DNA from: Halosegnis rubeus
GTDB taxonomy: Archaea > Halobacteriota > Halobacteria > Halobacteriales > Haloarculaceae
NCBI RefSeq assembly: GCF_009184545.1
Contig: NZ_QJOW01000001.1
Coordinates: 744,001 to 808,000 of the forward strand
Length of the DNA: 64,000 nucleotides
Direction of reading: 5' to 3'
Part shown: one piece after another, positions 43,253 to 52,343 of the stretch
Layout of the letters: each line of letters opens with the position of its first letter
Numbering within the stretch: position 1 is the stretch's first letter
Made by a program: the position numbers and the translations under genes
Notes under the pieces: generated by a model
Databases searched by the model: none
Told to the model about the DNA's origin: nothing
Seen by the model: only the letters and a program-made list of their open reading frames with translations

Positions 43253-44341
43253 TTAGTCTCTCGGCGTCGTCGACGAACCGATTGTCGCAGCGGCCTCGCC
43301 ACGCTCCCAGACGACGCGAAGCGTCACGCCCGACCCAAGCCCGTACTGGACGTAGGTGTCGCCGGCCTCGATAGTTCCGCCATTCGCTGTCCATGTGGCT
43401 TCGAACGAGCGGTCGCCGTCCTCCCACCGGACGGCCAACGAACCGTCGATACTGTCGCCCCCAGCGTGTGTAATCGTCGATTTCCATCCCTCTGCGTACC
43501 GCTCGTACTCGAAGCTGAACTCGACGTTCGGGATTCCCGTCGTCGCTTCCGATTCACCGACACCCAGAACGTACGTACCAATGAGTGCAAATAGCAGCGT
43601 CGCGAGAATGAGTCCAATAGCTTGTGCTCTGCGGCCGGGCTCCGGCGTCGCAGTCACTGTCGTCACGTTCCCCTTGTGACAGGATTCGAGACGGGCGAAC
43701 TCGTCTGGCGACAGTCCATGCCGGCCAAGGAGCCGACTAACGGCCCGTTCGCTGTTCCCGGTCGCACCGACGACTGCTCCCCGAACGTGAGGGACCGAGT
43801 CGTCGAGCGTGACACCGAGTGCAACGGCCTCCGCAGTGTCGGATTCGGGTACCGACGCGACGACACTGTCAGCCGAATCGAGTACAGTAAGTGCCCGTTC
43901 AACTGCTGTAGGGGGACTTGTTGCCCCTTCTGGAGTGGTGTCGTAGCCAATAACCCCATGGGTGGTAGCACCGTCACGCTCGATATCGACACGTGGCGTC
44001 GAAACGTCGGTAATCGAGGGTACCGCTCCGCCAAGGGCACGCACGCCCGAGCGCCGGCGATCAAGATTGAGCACCTCACCGACTGTCTCGTTAAGCGCCG
44101 TCGCCCTCCGTGAATCAACGACGACATCGTCAAGCGACTGCCGGTACTGCTCCAGTGCGTCGTGGTCGATACGACCAAAGACCGCCTTGCTGTTCGTTTC
44201 GACTTGTCTCGCGATTTGTCGTGGATTGACTGAAAACGGCTCAGCGGGCGGTTCGTCGGCTACCGACCGGCGCGCTGTGGCCGGTGCCGTTGCGAGGAGG
44301 AGGGCGACGCACGATTCGAGTATCGAGCGGCGTGTCGGCAT
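43253..44341 (-). CDS. Putative exported protein with an internal pilin-like C-terminal domain
   Basis: 362 residues. It begins MPTRRSILESCVALLLATAPATA, a signal-like stretch with an RR pair and a Cys. The middle (about 35-225) is an acidic globular region I do not recognise. From about 237 a membrane segment (AQAIGLILATLLFALIGTYV) is followed by a beta-rich tail with NVEFSFEYERY, THAGGDSIDG and TANGGTIEAGDTY. That sequence closely resembles the C-terminal portion of haloarchaeal type IV pilins, whose N-terminal helix carries a similar AxxIGxIL..ALIGTYVLG pattern. Here the pilin part is internal to a longer protein and the usual prepilin cleavage motif (SPVIG-like) is absent. It may be a membrane-anchored surface protein. 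It is convergent with the hydrolase gene, 8 nt apart. Confidence 0.65.
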   Translation of the reverse strand: MPTRRSILESCVALLLATAPATARRSVADEPPAEPFSVNPRQIARQVETNSKAVFGRIDHDALEQYRQSLDDVVVDSRRATALNETVGEVLNLDRRRSGVRALGGAVPSITDVSTPRVDIERDGATTHGVIGYDTTPEGATSPPTAVERALTVLDSADSVVASVPESDTAEAVALGVTLDDSVPHVRGAVVGATGNSERAVSRLLGRHGLSPDEFARLESCHKGNVTTVTATPEPGRRAQAIGLILATLLFALIGTYVLGVGESEATTGIPNVEFSFEYERYAEGWKSTITHAGGDSIDGSLAVRWEDGDRSFEATWTANGGTIEAGDTYVQYGLGSGVTLRVVWERGEAAATIGSSTTPRD

Positions 44342-44388
44342 ACTGTACCGTTCAACAATCAGTTATATAATTCGCGTGGATGTCGGTG

Positions 44389-44871
44389 TCACTCCGTCAG
44401 CAGTTCGACCAGCGTCTCCAGCGAGTACGACGACAGCGCGCGGGCGTCGTCGTACAGCGTCTCGATGACGTACGTCGAGTTCGTGCGTTCGACGGCCGAT
44501 ATCTCCTCGAACTCGCGGAGAAGTCGGCCGACGGCGTCCTCGTCGGGGAGGTGTGCGACAGCCACGAAATCGGTCTCTCCCATCGTCGAGAGCAGCGTCG
44601 TCACGCCTTCCAGCGCGGCGATCTCGTCGGCCACGTCGCTGTGCGCGCCGGCGTAATCGGCTAGTACCTCGACCAGAACCGTCACGCCCAGTCCGAGGGC
44701 GTCGAGGTCGATGTCGTAGAGGTCGTTCTCGATGATGCCCGCCTCCCGGAGGTTGTTGAGCCGGTAGTGAACAGTCGAGACCGGGATGTCGGTCTCCTCG
44801 TGGATTCGCTCGGGGCTGCCGGTCCCCAACTCCGAGATAGCCTTCAGTATCGCGAGGTCCCGTTCGTCCAT
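44389..44871 (-). CDS. Lrp/AsnC-family transcription regulator
   Basis: 160 residues: an N-terminal helix-turn-helix (MDERDLAILKAISELGTG, then ERIHEETDIPVSTVHYRLNN, about 18-40) and a C-terminal RAM-type alpha/beta domain (VTVLVEVLADYAG, LSTMGETDFVAVAHLPDED). ATG 44871 gives the normal Lrp length; the longer start at 44961 overlaps the promoter of the DMT transporter. Such regulators sense amino acids or similar ligands, and it may regulate the divergent transporter gene. Confidence 0.9.
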   Translation of the reverse strand: MDERDLAILKAISELGTGSPERIHEETDIPVSTVHYRLNNLREAGIIENDLYDIDLDALGLGVTVLVEVLADYAGAHSDVADEIAALEGVTTLLSTMGETDFVAVAHLPDEDAVGRLLREFEEISAVERTNSTYVIETLYDDARALSSYSLETLVELLTE

Positions 44872-45037
44872 ACTCGCCGTGCGACGCCGCGCCTGATAAT
44901 TCCACTCCCGTCTAAGATTCCTGGCTATTCTCGAATCCAGTTCGAATTCTATCGAACTCATACTGCATATGACTCATCATTCTGGCCCGTTTTCGAATAG
45001 TTTATTGCCAAGTATGGTTTTAGCCGGAACAGAACCA

Positions 45038-45973
45038 ATGAATCTGGATTCTCTTTGGAGTCGACTTCCAACGGCTCCCCTGCTGTTCGTCACGGTTGCG
45101 CTGTTGTGGGGTGGGTCGTTCGTCGCCATCGAACGCGGCGTCGAGTCGTGGCCGCCGCTGCTGTTTGCCGGACTGCGGTACGCGCTGGCGGGGCTGCTCG
45201 TGCTCGTAATCGCTCGGCTCAGACATACGCAGCTTGCAGTTCGCTCGCGCGACGACTGGCTCGCCGTCGCAGTGACCGGCCTGTTCGTCATCTTCGCCCA
45301 CCACGCACTCCTGTATATCGGCCAAGAGACGGTCCCGGGCGCGGTCGCGTCAGCGCTCATCGCGCTCTCACCGGTCGTGACTGTTCTGCTCGCACCTCTC
45401 GTCGTCGGTGACGACAGACTCACTCCGGTCGCGCTGGTCGGTGTCGTCGTCGGCTTCCTCGGCGCGGTGACGATTGCCGGCCCCGGCGGTGGCGGTGACC
45501 CCCACGGTATCGCACTCATCGCCGGTGCGACCGTCGCATTCGCCCTCGGAAGTCTCCTCCTGCGTCGGGTCGAGCCGACCCTCTCGCTCGCGGGGATGCA
45601 GGGCTGGGGAATGCTGCTCGGTGCCGGACTGCTGCTCGTCGGCAGCCGCGGGCTGGGTGAGCCGCTCGCGGTCCCGCACTCGCCGGTCGCGCTCGCGACG
45701 CTCGCGTATCTCGTCGTCGGGCCGGGCGTCATCGCGTTCCTGCTCTACTTCCGACTGCTCACGACCGTCGGTCCCTCGCGCGCGAACCTCGTCGGCTATC
45801 TCGAACCGGTCGCGGCGACTGGACTCGCGGTGATTCTACTCGGCTACGAGCCGACGCCCGAGACGCTGGCTGGCTTCGTGCTCGTCGGCGTCGGCTTCGC
45901 GCTCGTGGACGGTCGCCGCGTGCGCGGTCTCGCTCGCACCCTCGCCGGTCGCGTTCGCGCGTCCGTCGTGTAA
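45038..45973 (+). CDS. EamA/DMT-superfamily transporter
   Basis: 311 residues with ten hydrophobic segments and two EamA repeats (the first begins FVTVALLWGGSFVAIERGV; the second begins GIALIAGATVAFALGSLLL). These exporters handle amino acids or other metabolites. ATG 45038 is chosen because MNLDSLWSRLPTAPLLFV is a normal N-terminus. The divergent Lrp gene starts 166 bp away; a TTTATT box near 45000-45006 could serve this gene. A second DMT transporter is at 62525-63415. Confidence 0.9.
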   Translation: MNLDSLWSRLPTAPLLFVTVALLWGGSFVAIERGVESWPPLLFAGLRYALAGLLVLVIARLRHTQLAVRSRDDWLAVAVTGLFVIFAHHALLYIGQETVPGAVASALIALSPVVTVLLAPLVVGDDRLTPVALVGVVVGFLGAVTIAGPGGGGDPHGIALIAGATVAFALGSLLLRRVEPTLSLAGMQGWGMLLGAGLLLVGSRGLGEPLAVPHSPVALATLAYLVVGPGVIAFLLYFRLLTTVGPSRANLVGYLEPVAATGLAVILLGYEPTPETLAGFVLVGVGFALVDGRRVRGLARTLAGRVRASVV

Positions 45974-45998
45974 ACGCCCAGAAAATCGCTGTTCGCTC

Positions 45999-46571
45999 TC
46001 AGCCGGTGTCGTACTTGTACGTCGCCGACTCGCTGTCGATGCCGAAGTCCTCCGGCGACTCGGTCGGTTCCGACTCCGAGCCGACGTTCTCGGCGGCGTT
46101 CTTGAACCGCTCGCGGAGTTCCTCGGGCATCGAGAAGCCGTCGCTGTCGATGACCATCGGAATCACCGTGTCGTGGCGCTCGCGCTTCTCGTCGAGTCGC
46201 TTCTGGAGCGCGTCGGGAAGTTCGTCGGCGTCGACCGGTTCGAAGCCGAACTGCGCGAGATACTCGTGAGCGGGCGAGAGCGCGTACACGCGGTCGTACC
46301 CCTCGATGCCAGCGTTGCGAATCAGCCGCTCGACGATGTGGGCACCGACGCCGTTCCCCTCCCAGCTGTCGAGGACGCCGATGCTCGTCAGCTCACAGGC
46401 GTCGTCGTCGCGGTGGACCCGGAAGCGACCGAAACCGGTCTTCGACGTGGAGTCGTCGTCTACCGCGATGACGTAGTCGCGGGAGCGGAACGCCGTGTCG
46501 TCGAGTCCCATCGCCTCGATGTGGTCGAGGAGCCACGCCTCGTCGCGGTTCCGTGCATCCCTGACGTACAT
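45999..46571 (-). CDS. GNAT-family N-acetyltransferase
   Basis: 190 residues. The acetyl-CoA site is seen in LTSIGVLDSWEGNGVGAHIVERLI (about 61-84; motif A Q/RxxGxG/A form) with the C-terminal strand YDRVYALSPAHEYLAQFGF. The N-terminal MYVRDARNRDEAWLLDHIE is typical for haloarchaeal members. A C-terminal polar tail (about 150-190, EELRERFKNAAENVG...) is extra. The substrate is unknown. It lies between the DMT transporter and thyA and is transcribed toward the transporter. Confidence 0.88.
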   Translation of the reverse strand: MYVRDARNRDEAWLLDHIEAMGLDDTAFRSRDYVIAVDDDSTSKTGFGRFRVHRDDDACELTSIGVLDSWEGNGVGAHIVERLIRNAGIEGYDRVYALSPAHEYLAQFGFEPVDADELPDALQKRLDEKRERHDTVIPMVIDSDGFSMPEELRERFKNAAENVGSESEPTESPEDFGIDSESATYKYDTG

Positions 46572-46652
46572 ACCCTCAGGTAGAACGCGGGGGCTGAAAA
46601 CTCCTCGCCAGAGGACGGTAATTCTATGCCGATGGGTTCGTACGTCAAGCTA

Positions 46653-47663
46653 ATGCGTCAGTATCTCGACTTCGTGGCCGACACCCTCACCGCCGGCACC
46701 CACAAGCCGAACCGGACGGGTGTGGACACGATTTCCGACTTCTCACACCACTACACCGTCGACCTCCAGGAGGGGTTCCCGCTGCTCACGACGAAGGACC
46801 TCTCCGGCTTTCGATGGAACTCGCTCATCCACGAGCTGCTGTGGTATCTCTCCGGCGAGGAGCATATCCGACATCTCCGGGAAGAGACCGGCATCTGGGA
46901 CGCGTGGGCCGACGGCCAGGGGTATCTCGACACCGCCTACGGGCGCTTCTGGCGGCGGTTCCCGGTTCCCGAAGAGCCGGACCGACTACCCGGCGAGTCG
47001 TGGGCCGGCGGCGACGACCGCCACCGGTGGCAAAACGACGACGGCACGTTCGACCAGCTCGCGTACGCCATCGAACAGCTGAACGAGAACCCCCACTCCC
47101 GGCGCATCGTCGTAAACGCGTGGCACCCGGCCAACGCGACCGTCTCGACGCTCCCCCCGTGTCACTACACCTTCGTCTTCAACGTACAGGACGGGCGGCT
47201 CAACACCCACCTCACCCAGCGCTCGGGCGATATCGCGCTCGGGGTACCGTTCAACATCGCGGCCTACTCCCTGCTCACCCACGCCGTCGCCAACCGGACG
47301 GACCTCGAAGTTGGGCAGTTCGGCCACACCATCGTCGATTCGCACATCTACTGTGGAACGGACGCCCGCGCCGACTGGTACGCCGACAATCTCGCCGCCC
47401 TCCAGTCCCGGGTCGCCGACGTGGACACACGAGAGGGGTACGCCGACGTGCGCGAGTGGCTGGAAGCGAACGCCCCGACAGAGACCGACGGCGACGAACA
47501 GACTGACCACGTCCCCGGGCTGCTCACCCAGCTCTCTCGGGAACCGCGCGAGCACCCGTCGATAACCGTCGCCGACAGACCGCTCGACGACCTCGAGTTC
47601 GACGACTTCCAGCTGTCCGGCTACGATCCCGCGCCGGGTATCCCCTTCTCGGTGGCAGAATGA
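46653..47663 (+). CDS. thyA: Thymidylate synthase
   Basis: 336 residues, converting dUMP to dTMP with methylene-tetrahydrofolate. The nucleophile is C170 (TLPPCHYTFVFNV), with RRFPV, ALGVPFNIAAYSLL and the dUMP-binding FGHTIVDSHIYC. ATG 46653 begins MRQYLDFVADTL, the usual haloarchaeal N-terminus; the 9 codons before it are not family-like. A longer insert (about 280-305, with GDEQTDH) precedes the last segment. It overlaps the DHFR gene by 4 nt, so dTMP synthesis and folate recycling are coupled. Confidence 0.97.
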   Translation: MRQYLDFVADTLTAGTHKPNRTGVDTISDFSHHYTVDLQEGFPLLTTKDLSGFRWNSLIHELLWYLSGEEHIRHLREETGIWDAWADGQGYLDTAYGRFWRRFPVPEEPDRLPGESWAGGDDRHRWQNDDGTFDQLAYAIEQLNENPHSRRIVVNAWHPANATVSTLPPCHYTFVFNVQDGRLNTHLTQRSGDIALGVPFNIAAYSLLTHAVANRTDLEVGQFGHTIVDSHIYCGTDARADWYADNLAALQSRVADVDTREGYADVREWLEANAPTETDGDEQTDHVPGLLTQLSREPREHPSITVADRPLDDLEFDDFQLSGYDPAPGIPFSVAE

Positions 47664-48157
47664 GCCAAGATCTCGACCTCACGCTCGTCGCCGCCGTCGC
47701 CGCCAACGGCGTCATCGGGCGCGGCGGCGAGATGCCGTGGCACTACCCCGGGGACCTCGCGCACTTCAAGTCGCTCACGACGGGCCACCCAGTCATCATG
47801 GGACGGAAAACGTACGACTCCATCGCGGCGCGGCTCGACGGTCCGCTCCCCGACCGCACGAATATCGTCCTCTCGCGGTCGTCCCTCGACGCGCCCGAGG
47901 GTGCCGTCCACGCCGCGGGAACCGACCAGGCGCTCGCGCTCGCCGCCGACCGCGACGACGAGGCGTTCGTCATCGGGGGCGCGACGGTGTACGAGCAGTT
48001 TATCGACCGCGCTGACCGAATGGTGCTCACCGAGCTCGCCGACAGCTACGAGGGTGACACCTCCTTTCCCGAGTTCGATGATGAGTGGGTGGAGACCGAG
48101 CGCGACGAGCGCGAAGAGTTCGCCTTCGTCACCTATCGACGCGCCGCCAGCGAGTGA
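47660..48157 (+). CDS. Dihydrofolate reductase
   Basis: 165 residues: VAAVAANGVIGRGGEMPWHYPGDLAHFK holds the active-site acid region (split here at about 10-37), PVIMGRKTYDSI the NADPH region, and AFVIGGATVYEQFI the later cofactor loop. Haloarchaea often have one or two hdr genes, one beside thyA; this is that one. It regenerates tetrahydrofolate oxidised by ThyA. The start overlaps the thyA stop (ATGA). Confidence 0.95.
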   Translation: MSQDLDLTLVAAVAANGVIGRGGEMPWHYPGDLAHFKSLTTGHPVIMGRKTYDSIAARLDGPLPDRTNIVLSRSSLDAPEGAVHAAGTDQALALAADRDDEAFVIGGATVYEQFIDRADRMVLTELADSYEGDTSFPEFDDEWVETERDEREEFAFVTYRRAASE

Positions 48158-48234
48158 GAAACCCAGACACGGAGCCGCCGAAACGCAACGGTTATAGGAT
48201 ACACCGCGCTACTCGAGAGTACGCTACGAGGCGT

Positions 48235-48309
48235 GCTCTGGTGGTGTAGTCCGGCCAATCATATCACCCTCTCACGGTGATGACCAGGGTTCGAATCCCT
48301 GCCGGAGCA
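48235..48309 (+). tRNA. tRNA-Glu (CUC)
   Basis: Acceptor stem GCTCTGG/CCGGAGC, anticodon stem TCACC/GGTGA with loop CTCTCAC (anticodon CTC), and T-arm CAGGG-TTCGAAT-CCCTG. No intron. A TTATAGG box near 48191-48197 lies about 40 nt upstream, a normal tRNA promoter position. CCA is not encoded. The last bases plus the next T (GCCGGAGCAT) occur again 56 nt downstream. Confidence 0.95.
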
Positions 48310-48724
48310 TTCTGTTGTGACCGACACAGCGAGCAACTGCAGTGGGTGTTGCTCCGGCCGGAGCATAGAAACTACCCGAGCGACGAAGCCAGTCGCCATC
48401 CGACGCCGTTTGCGAGACAGCAACACAGCAAAAGCCCGATGAGCAGGCTTCCCGGTGAGGCGTCGTACTAGCCGACACCGAGGGCGACCGTGCTCAGCGA
48501 GCCGACTGCGAGGCTTGTCGGAAGCGCGAGTCCGGCCACGACCGTGGTCGGTGCATCGACGCCGGCGTATCCGAGCCAGCAACCGGAAGTCGAGACGTAC
48601 GGAGCCGAGACACGGGTGAGTTGCCCCTCGAGCGAAGTTCGCTCCCGATGTCATATATGCCTTCTCCAGCCTACGCCACCGCCCGAACCGTCGACTTCTC
48701 GGTGGAGGGCATCGAAGCACGCGT
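48310..48724. other. 415-bp stretch without an intact gene; tRNA-end repeat and a possible decayed membrane-protein ORF
   Basis: GCCGGAGCAT at the tRNA-Glu 3' end (48301-48310) is repeated at 48357-48366, inside the palindrome GCTCCGGCCGGAGC. On the reverse strand one frame reads hydrophobic sequence (GVDAPTTVVAGLALP, then TSLAVGSLSTVALGVG) ending in TAG (48468-48470), with further hydrophobic codons after it and no start codon, as in a decayed membrane gene. CATATATG near 48653-48660 may be the promoter of the glycerate kinase gene. None of this is strong. Confidence 0.4.
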
Positions 48725-50032
48725 ATGACCGACGGTCACGACCTCGCGCGCCGGTGTCTCCGGGCAGGTATCGACGCCGCTCACCCCGAGACGGTCGTCC
48801 GTGAGCGGCTCTCGCTCGACGACATGACGCTCACCGTCGTCGACCACGCGTACGACCTCGACCGCTACGACCAGGTGGTCGTCGTCGGTGGCGGGAACGC
48901 CGCCGGAACGGTCGCGACTGAGCTTGAGGAGCTGCTCGGGGACCGTCTCGACGGCGGGGTCGTCGTCACCGACGTTCCGACGGCGACGGAGCGAATCGAG
49001 CAGGCCGAAGGGACACATCCCCGTCCAAACGCCGGAGCTGTCGCCGGAGCTGAACGCATCACTGAACTGCTCGCCGCTGTCGACGACCGGACGCTCGTGC
49101 TCGCGGCCGTGACCGGCGGGGCGAGCGCGCTCCTGCCGGCTCCGGCCGGCGACCTCTCGCTTGCCGACCTCCGTGTGACCACCGACGAACTGCTCGCGAG
49201 CGGCGCGAGCATCCGCGAAATAAACGCCGTCCGGAAGCATCTGTCGGCGACGAAAGGCGGGCGACTGGCAGCCGTCGCCGCACCGGCGACGGTTGCGACG
49301 CTACTGTTCAGCGACGTGGTCGGAGACGACGCGAGCGTCATCGGGAGTGGTCCGTTCACGCCCGACGAGACGACCTACGGGGATGCACTCGCGGTCGTCG
49401 AACGGTACGGGCTCGAGCTTCCGACCGCGGCCGTCGCTCGCCTCCAAGCCGGACGGGACGGGCAGCACCCGGAGACCCCAGACGCCGACGACCCGGCATT
49501 CGAGCACGTTGCCGAACACTTGCTCGCGAGTAATCACACCGCGGCGCGGGCAGCCTTCGACGTGGCGTGTCAGGCCGGCTACGAGCCGATGTTGCTCTCG
49601 ACGAGGGTGCGCGGCGAAGCGCGTGAGGCTGCCAAGTCGGCGGTCGCGGTCGGGGAGGAAATTGCGGCGACGGGCAACCCGACCGAGCCGCCGGCAGTCG
49701 TCGTCACCGGCGGCGAGACGACCGTGACGGTCCGGACGGACCGGCCGGGGACCGGCGGCCCAAACACCGAGTACGCGCTGGCTGCCGGGCTCGAGCTCGA
49801 CACCCCGGGCGTGGTCCTCGCCGCCGTCGACACGGACGGTATCGACGGCGACGCATCGGTCGCGGGGGCGAGCGTGGACGCCGACACCGTGACACCGGAA
49901 ACACGGTGGCGAGCACAGCGCGCACTCGACAGCCACGACGCGGCGACGTATCTCGATGGGTGTAACGCAACGATCGAGACTGGGGCGACGGGGACGAACG
50001 TGAACGACCTCCGCGTGGTCGTGGTCGAGTAA
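48725..50032 (+). CDS. gckA: Glycerate 2-kinase (GckA/MOFRL type)
   Basis: 435 residues: N-terminal DUF4147-like domain with VVVVGGGNAAGTVATELE, VTGGASALLPAPAGDL and INAVRKHLSATKGGRLA; C-terminal MOFRL domain with VVVTGGETTVTV and GIDGDASVAGASVD. It phosphorylates glycerate to 2-phosphoglycerate, linking sugar-acid or glycerol breakdown to glycolysis. The stop abuts the stop of the convergent kinase gene. No other glycerate gene is nearby. Confidence 0.9.
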   Translation: MTDGHDLARRCLRAGIDAAHPETVVRERLSLDDMTLTVVDHAYDLDRYDQVVVVGGGNAAGTVATELEELLGDRLDGGVVVTDVPTATERIEQAEGTHPRPNAGAVAGAERITELLAAVDDRTLVLAAVTGGASALLPAPAGDLSLADLRVTTDELLASGASIREINAVRKHLSATKGGRLAAVAAPATVATLLFSDVVGDDASVIGSGPFTPDETTYGDALAVVERYGLELPTAAVARLQAGRDGQHPETPDADDPAFEHVAEHLLASNHTAARAAFDVACQAGYEPMLLSTRVRGEAREAAKSAVAVGEEIAATGNPTEPPAVVVTGGETTVTVRTDRPGTGGPNTEYALAAGLELDTPGVVLAAVDTDGIDGDASVAGASVDADTVTPETRWRAQRALDSHDAATYLDGCNATIETGATGTNVNDLRVVVVE

Positions 50033-51739
50033 TTAGCGCTTCCGCGTGACGCTGCGTTCTGCCACCTTCGCGCCGGCGGCGACGGTCCGGTTGCGCGAGC
50101 GACGGAACGACCGCCACAACACGACACCGCCTCCGGCCGTCGCGAGTGCCATTCCGCCGGCCGCGACGGGCGCGCCGAACGCGACGAGCGCGCTGGTCGC
50201 CAACCCGCTGACGCCGACGCCGATACCGAGCGAGACGCGGGCGACAAGCTTCCGGAGGATGGTCGGGTCCTCACGGTAGAGGAAGGTGAGGGCGGTGTCG
50301 CCGCGGACGACCGTCGAGAGGGTGGTCTCGCTCTTCGCCGGCACGTGGACGAACGCCTCCGCAGTCGTCCGGACGAGGGCCTCTATCTCGTCGCGGGCGA
50401 TGTCGGTCGCGCCGAGATCGTCGACCCCCTTCTCCTTGACGAGGTCCGTCACCGTCTCGATGAAGTCGAACTCCTCGTCGAGCGTGCGGGTGACGCCTTC
50501 GAGCACCGTCGCGACCCGGACGATGAGCGCGAGGTCCTGCGGGAGCCGGAACGGGAAGTCGCTGATGTCGCCGACCGCGGCCTGGAACTCCCTGATGTAC
50601 TGTTGGATCTGCTCCTGCTCGAACGGCTGGCCTTGGAGCTGTTGGATGACGAGCCCGAACACCTCTTTCATCAGCTCCCGGTCGACGTCGGGGTCGAGTG
50701 CACCCATGTCGATGAACGCGTCGATGACGCGGTCGATGTCGTCGGTCGCGAGCCCGACGTAGAAGTCGAGAATCTGGTCGCGCCGCGCCTGCGAGAGCCG
50801 CCCGACGACGCCGAAGTCGTAGAAGACGATGGAGCCGTTGTCGAGCACGGAGAGATTTCCCGGGTGCGGGTCGGCGTGGAAGATGCCGTCTTCGACGATC
50901 ATCTGGAAGTAGATGCGCGCGAGCCGCTCGACAACTTCGGTCGGGTCGAGTCCCTTCGATTCGAGCGTCGACACGTCCGTTATCTTCGTCCCCTCGACGT
51001 ACTCCATCGTGAGCACGCGGGTCGTCGAGCGGTCGTCGACGACGGCGGGAACCGTCACCTCGGGGTCGTCGCTGAAGTTGTCGCGAACCTCGTTCAGCCG
51101 GTCTGCCTCGGCCTCGTAGTCCATCTCGCCGCGGATGGTGGACGCGAACTCGTCTGCCAGATTCTCCATCGTGAACTGCTGGCCGGGCGGGGCAAAGCGG
51201 AGCAGGAGTGGCAAAAGCGTCTCCACGACAATGAGGTCGCTCTCGACGCGTTCGCGGATATTCGGCCGGAGCACCTTCACGGCGACCGGCTCCCCCTCGT
51301 AGGTCGCGGTGTACACCTGTCCGAGCGAGGCCCCGCTCATGGCCGCGCGGTCGAAATCGTCGAACGCCTCGTCGACGGGACCGAGTGCAGCCTCGAACAC
51401 CGGGCGAATCGACTCCCACGGCTCCGGTGGCACCTCGTCTTGCAACGAGGACAGCTCCTCGATGTAGGCGGGCGGGAGCACGTCCGGCCGAGTGGAGAGG
51501 ATTTGGCCCACTTTCACGAACGTCGGCCCCAAATTGAGCAACACCTCGAGGAGATACGCCGCGCGGCGTTGCTGGTCCTCGACGGTTACAGCACGACGGC
51601 GACCGAACAGAAAGAAGCGACGGCGGTCGCGCGCGAACGCGAGCGCGAGCGGGAGGAACGCACGGATGACGGCGACGAACCGCCGGAGCGTCCGGCGTCT
51701 GTTCGGCTCCGGGTCGTCGACGGGGTCGCTCGCTGACAC
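50033..51739 (-). CDS. ABC1/AarF/UbiB-family atypical protein kinase
   Basis: 568 residues. The kinase-like core has GQVYTATYEGEPVAVKVLRP (about 125-145), the Ala/Gln-rich ABC1 signature region, HADPHPGNLSVLDNGSIVFYDFGVVG (about 275-300, with the DFG-type acid) and an extra N-terminal helical region. At the C-terminus, near 500-550, is one hydrophobic segment pair (VGVSGLATSALVAFGAPVAAGGMALATAG), suggesting membrane association. The family supports quinone synthesis or lipid handling by ATP-dependent action. In haloarchaea a role in menaquinone metabolism is plausible but not shown. Confidence 0.9.
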   Translation of the reverse strand: MSASDPVDDPEPNRRRTLRRFVAVIRAFLPLALAFARDRRRFFLFGRRRAVTVEDQQRRAAYLLEVLLNLGPTFVKVGQILSTRPDVLPPAYIEELSSLQDEVPPEPWESIRPVFEAALGPVDEAFDDFDRAAMSGASLGQVYTATYEGEPVAVKVLRPNIRERVESDLIVVETLLPLLLRFAPPGQQFTMENLADEFASTIRGEMDYEAEADRLNEVRDNFSDDPEVTVPAVVDDRSTTRVLTMEYVEGTKITDVSTLESKGLDPTEVVERLARIYFQMIVEDGIFHADPHPGNLSVLDNGSIVFYDFGVVGRLSQARRDQILDFYVGLATDDIDRVIDAFIDMGALDPDVDRELMKEVFGLVIQQLQGQPFEQEQIQQYIREFQAAVGDISDFPFRLPQDLALIVRVATVLEGVTRTLDEEFDFIETVTDLVKEKGVDDLGATDIARDEIEALVRTTAEAFVHVPAKSETTLSTVVRGDTALTFLYREDPTILRKLVARVSLGIGVGVSGLATSALVAFGAPVAAGGMALATAGGGVVLWRSFRRSRNRTVAAGAKVAERSVTRKR

Positions 51740-51776
51740 AGCCGTCCTTCGTGCGCCCCGAGCAAATGGTTGTTCC

Positions 51777-52262
51777 CTACAGGTCGTCCAACTGGGCGAA
51801 CGTCTCAGCCAGCATACCGGAGTTGTCGACTAGGAGGTCCGGTGAGTCGAGCGGCTCGTACTGCTCGCGGAACACCTCGTACACCTCGATGTCGGCGTCG
51901 CTCTCGTCGTCGGTGCGGTCTCGGATTCGGCTGCGCACGACCTCGTCGTCACACTCGACGCCGACGAGCCGGAACGCCGCACCGGTCTCCTCGGCCACGC
52001 CACGGGCCGCGTCGCGAACAGCCTTGGTCTTGAACGTCGCGTCGACGACGACACTCCCCGTGTCGAGTCGCTCGCGGGCGCGGTCGAGTACCTCGTCGTA
52101 GACGGCCTCGGTCTCGGCGGCGGTGTACTCGGGGGCGTCGTACAGCTCCTTGCGGACCACGTCCGTGCGGACGACCGTCGCGTCGATACGGTCGGCGATG
52201 GCCTCCGCGACCGTTGTCTTCCCCGTCCCGGGAACCCCGGAGACGGCGACCAGCGTGTTCAC
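51777..52262 (-). CDS. P-loop nucleotide/small-molecule kinase
   Basis: 161 residues with Walker A GVPGTGKTTVAEAI (about 9-22), a shikimate- or adenylate-kinase-like lid-region helix (RTDVVRKELYDAPEYT), and VVVDATFKTKAVRDAARGVA as the central strand. It resembles the AAA_33 group of small kinases acting on sugars, nucleotides or cofactors. GTG 52262 gives a clean start (MNTLVAVSGVPG); longer readings are Arg-rich. Convergence with nothing and a 37-nt gap to the UbiB-like gene suggest a separate or second gene of that unit. Confidence 0.8.
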   Translation of the reverse strand: MNTLVAVSGVPGTGKTTVAEAIADRIDATVVRTDVVRKELYDAPEYTAAETEAVYDEVLDRARERLDTGSVVVDATFKTKAVRDAARGVAEETGAAFRLVGVECDDEVVRSRIRDRTDDESDADIEVYEVFREQYEPLDSPDLLVDNSGMLAETFAQLDDL

Positions 52263-52343
52263 AGCCACAGTCGCCGACGCCCGGTAGTAACTGTTTGGAG
52301 TGACGACGACACGGCTTTGTCGGCGACGACCAGAGGGGGACAC

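Noticed and set aside
48235-48366. A full integrated element at tRNA-Glu
   Set aside because: The repeat of the tRNA end is only 10 bp and only 56 nt away, with no integrase or cargo; kept only as a low-interest observation.
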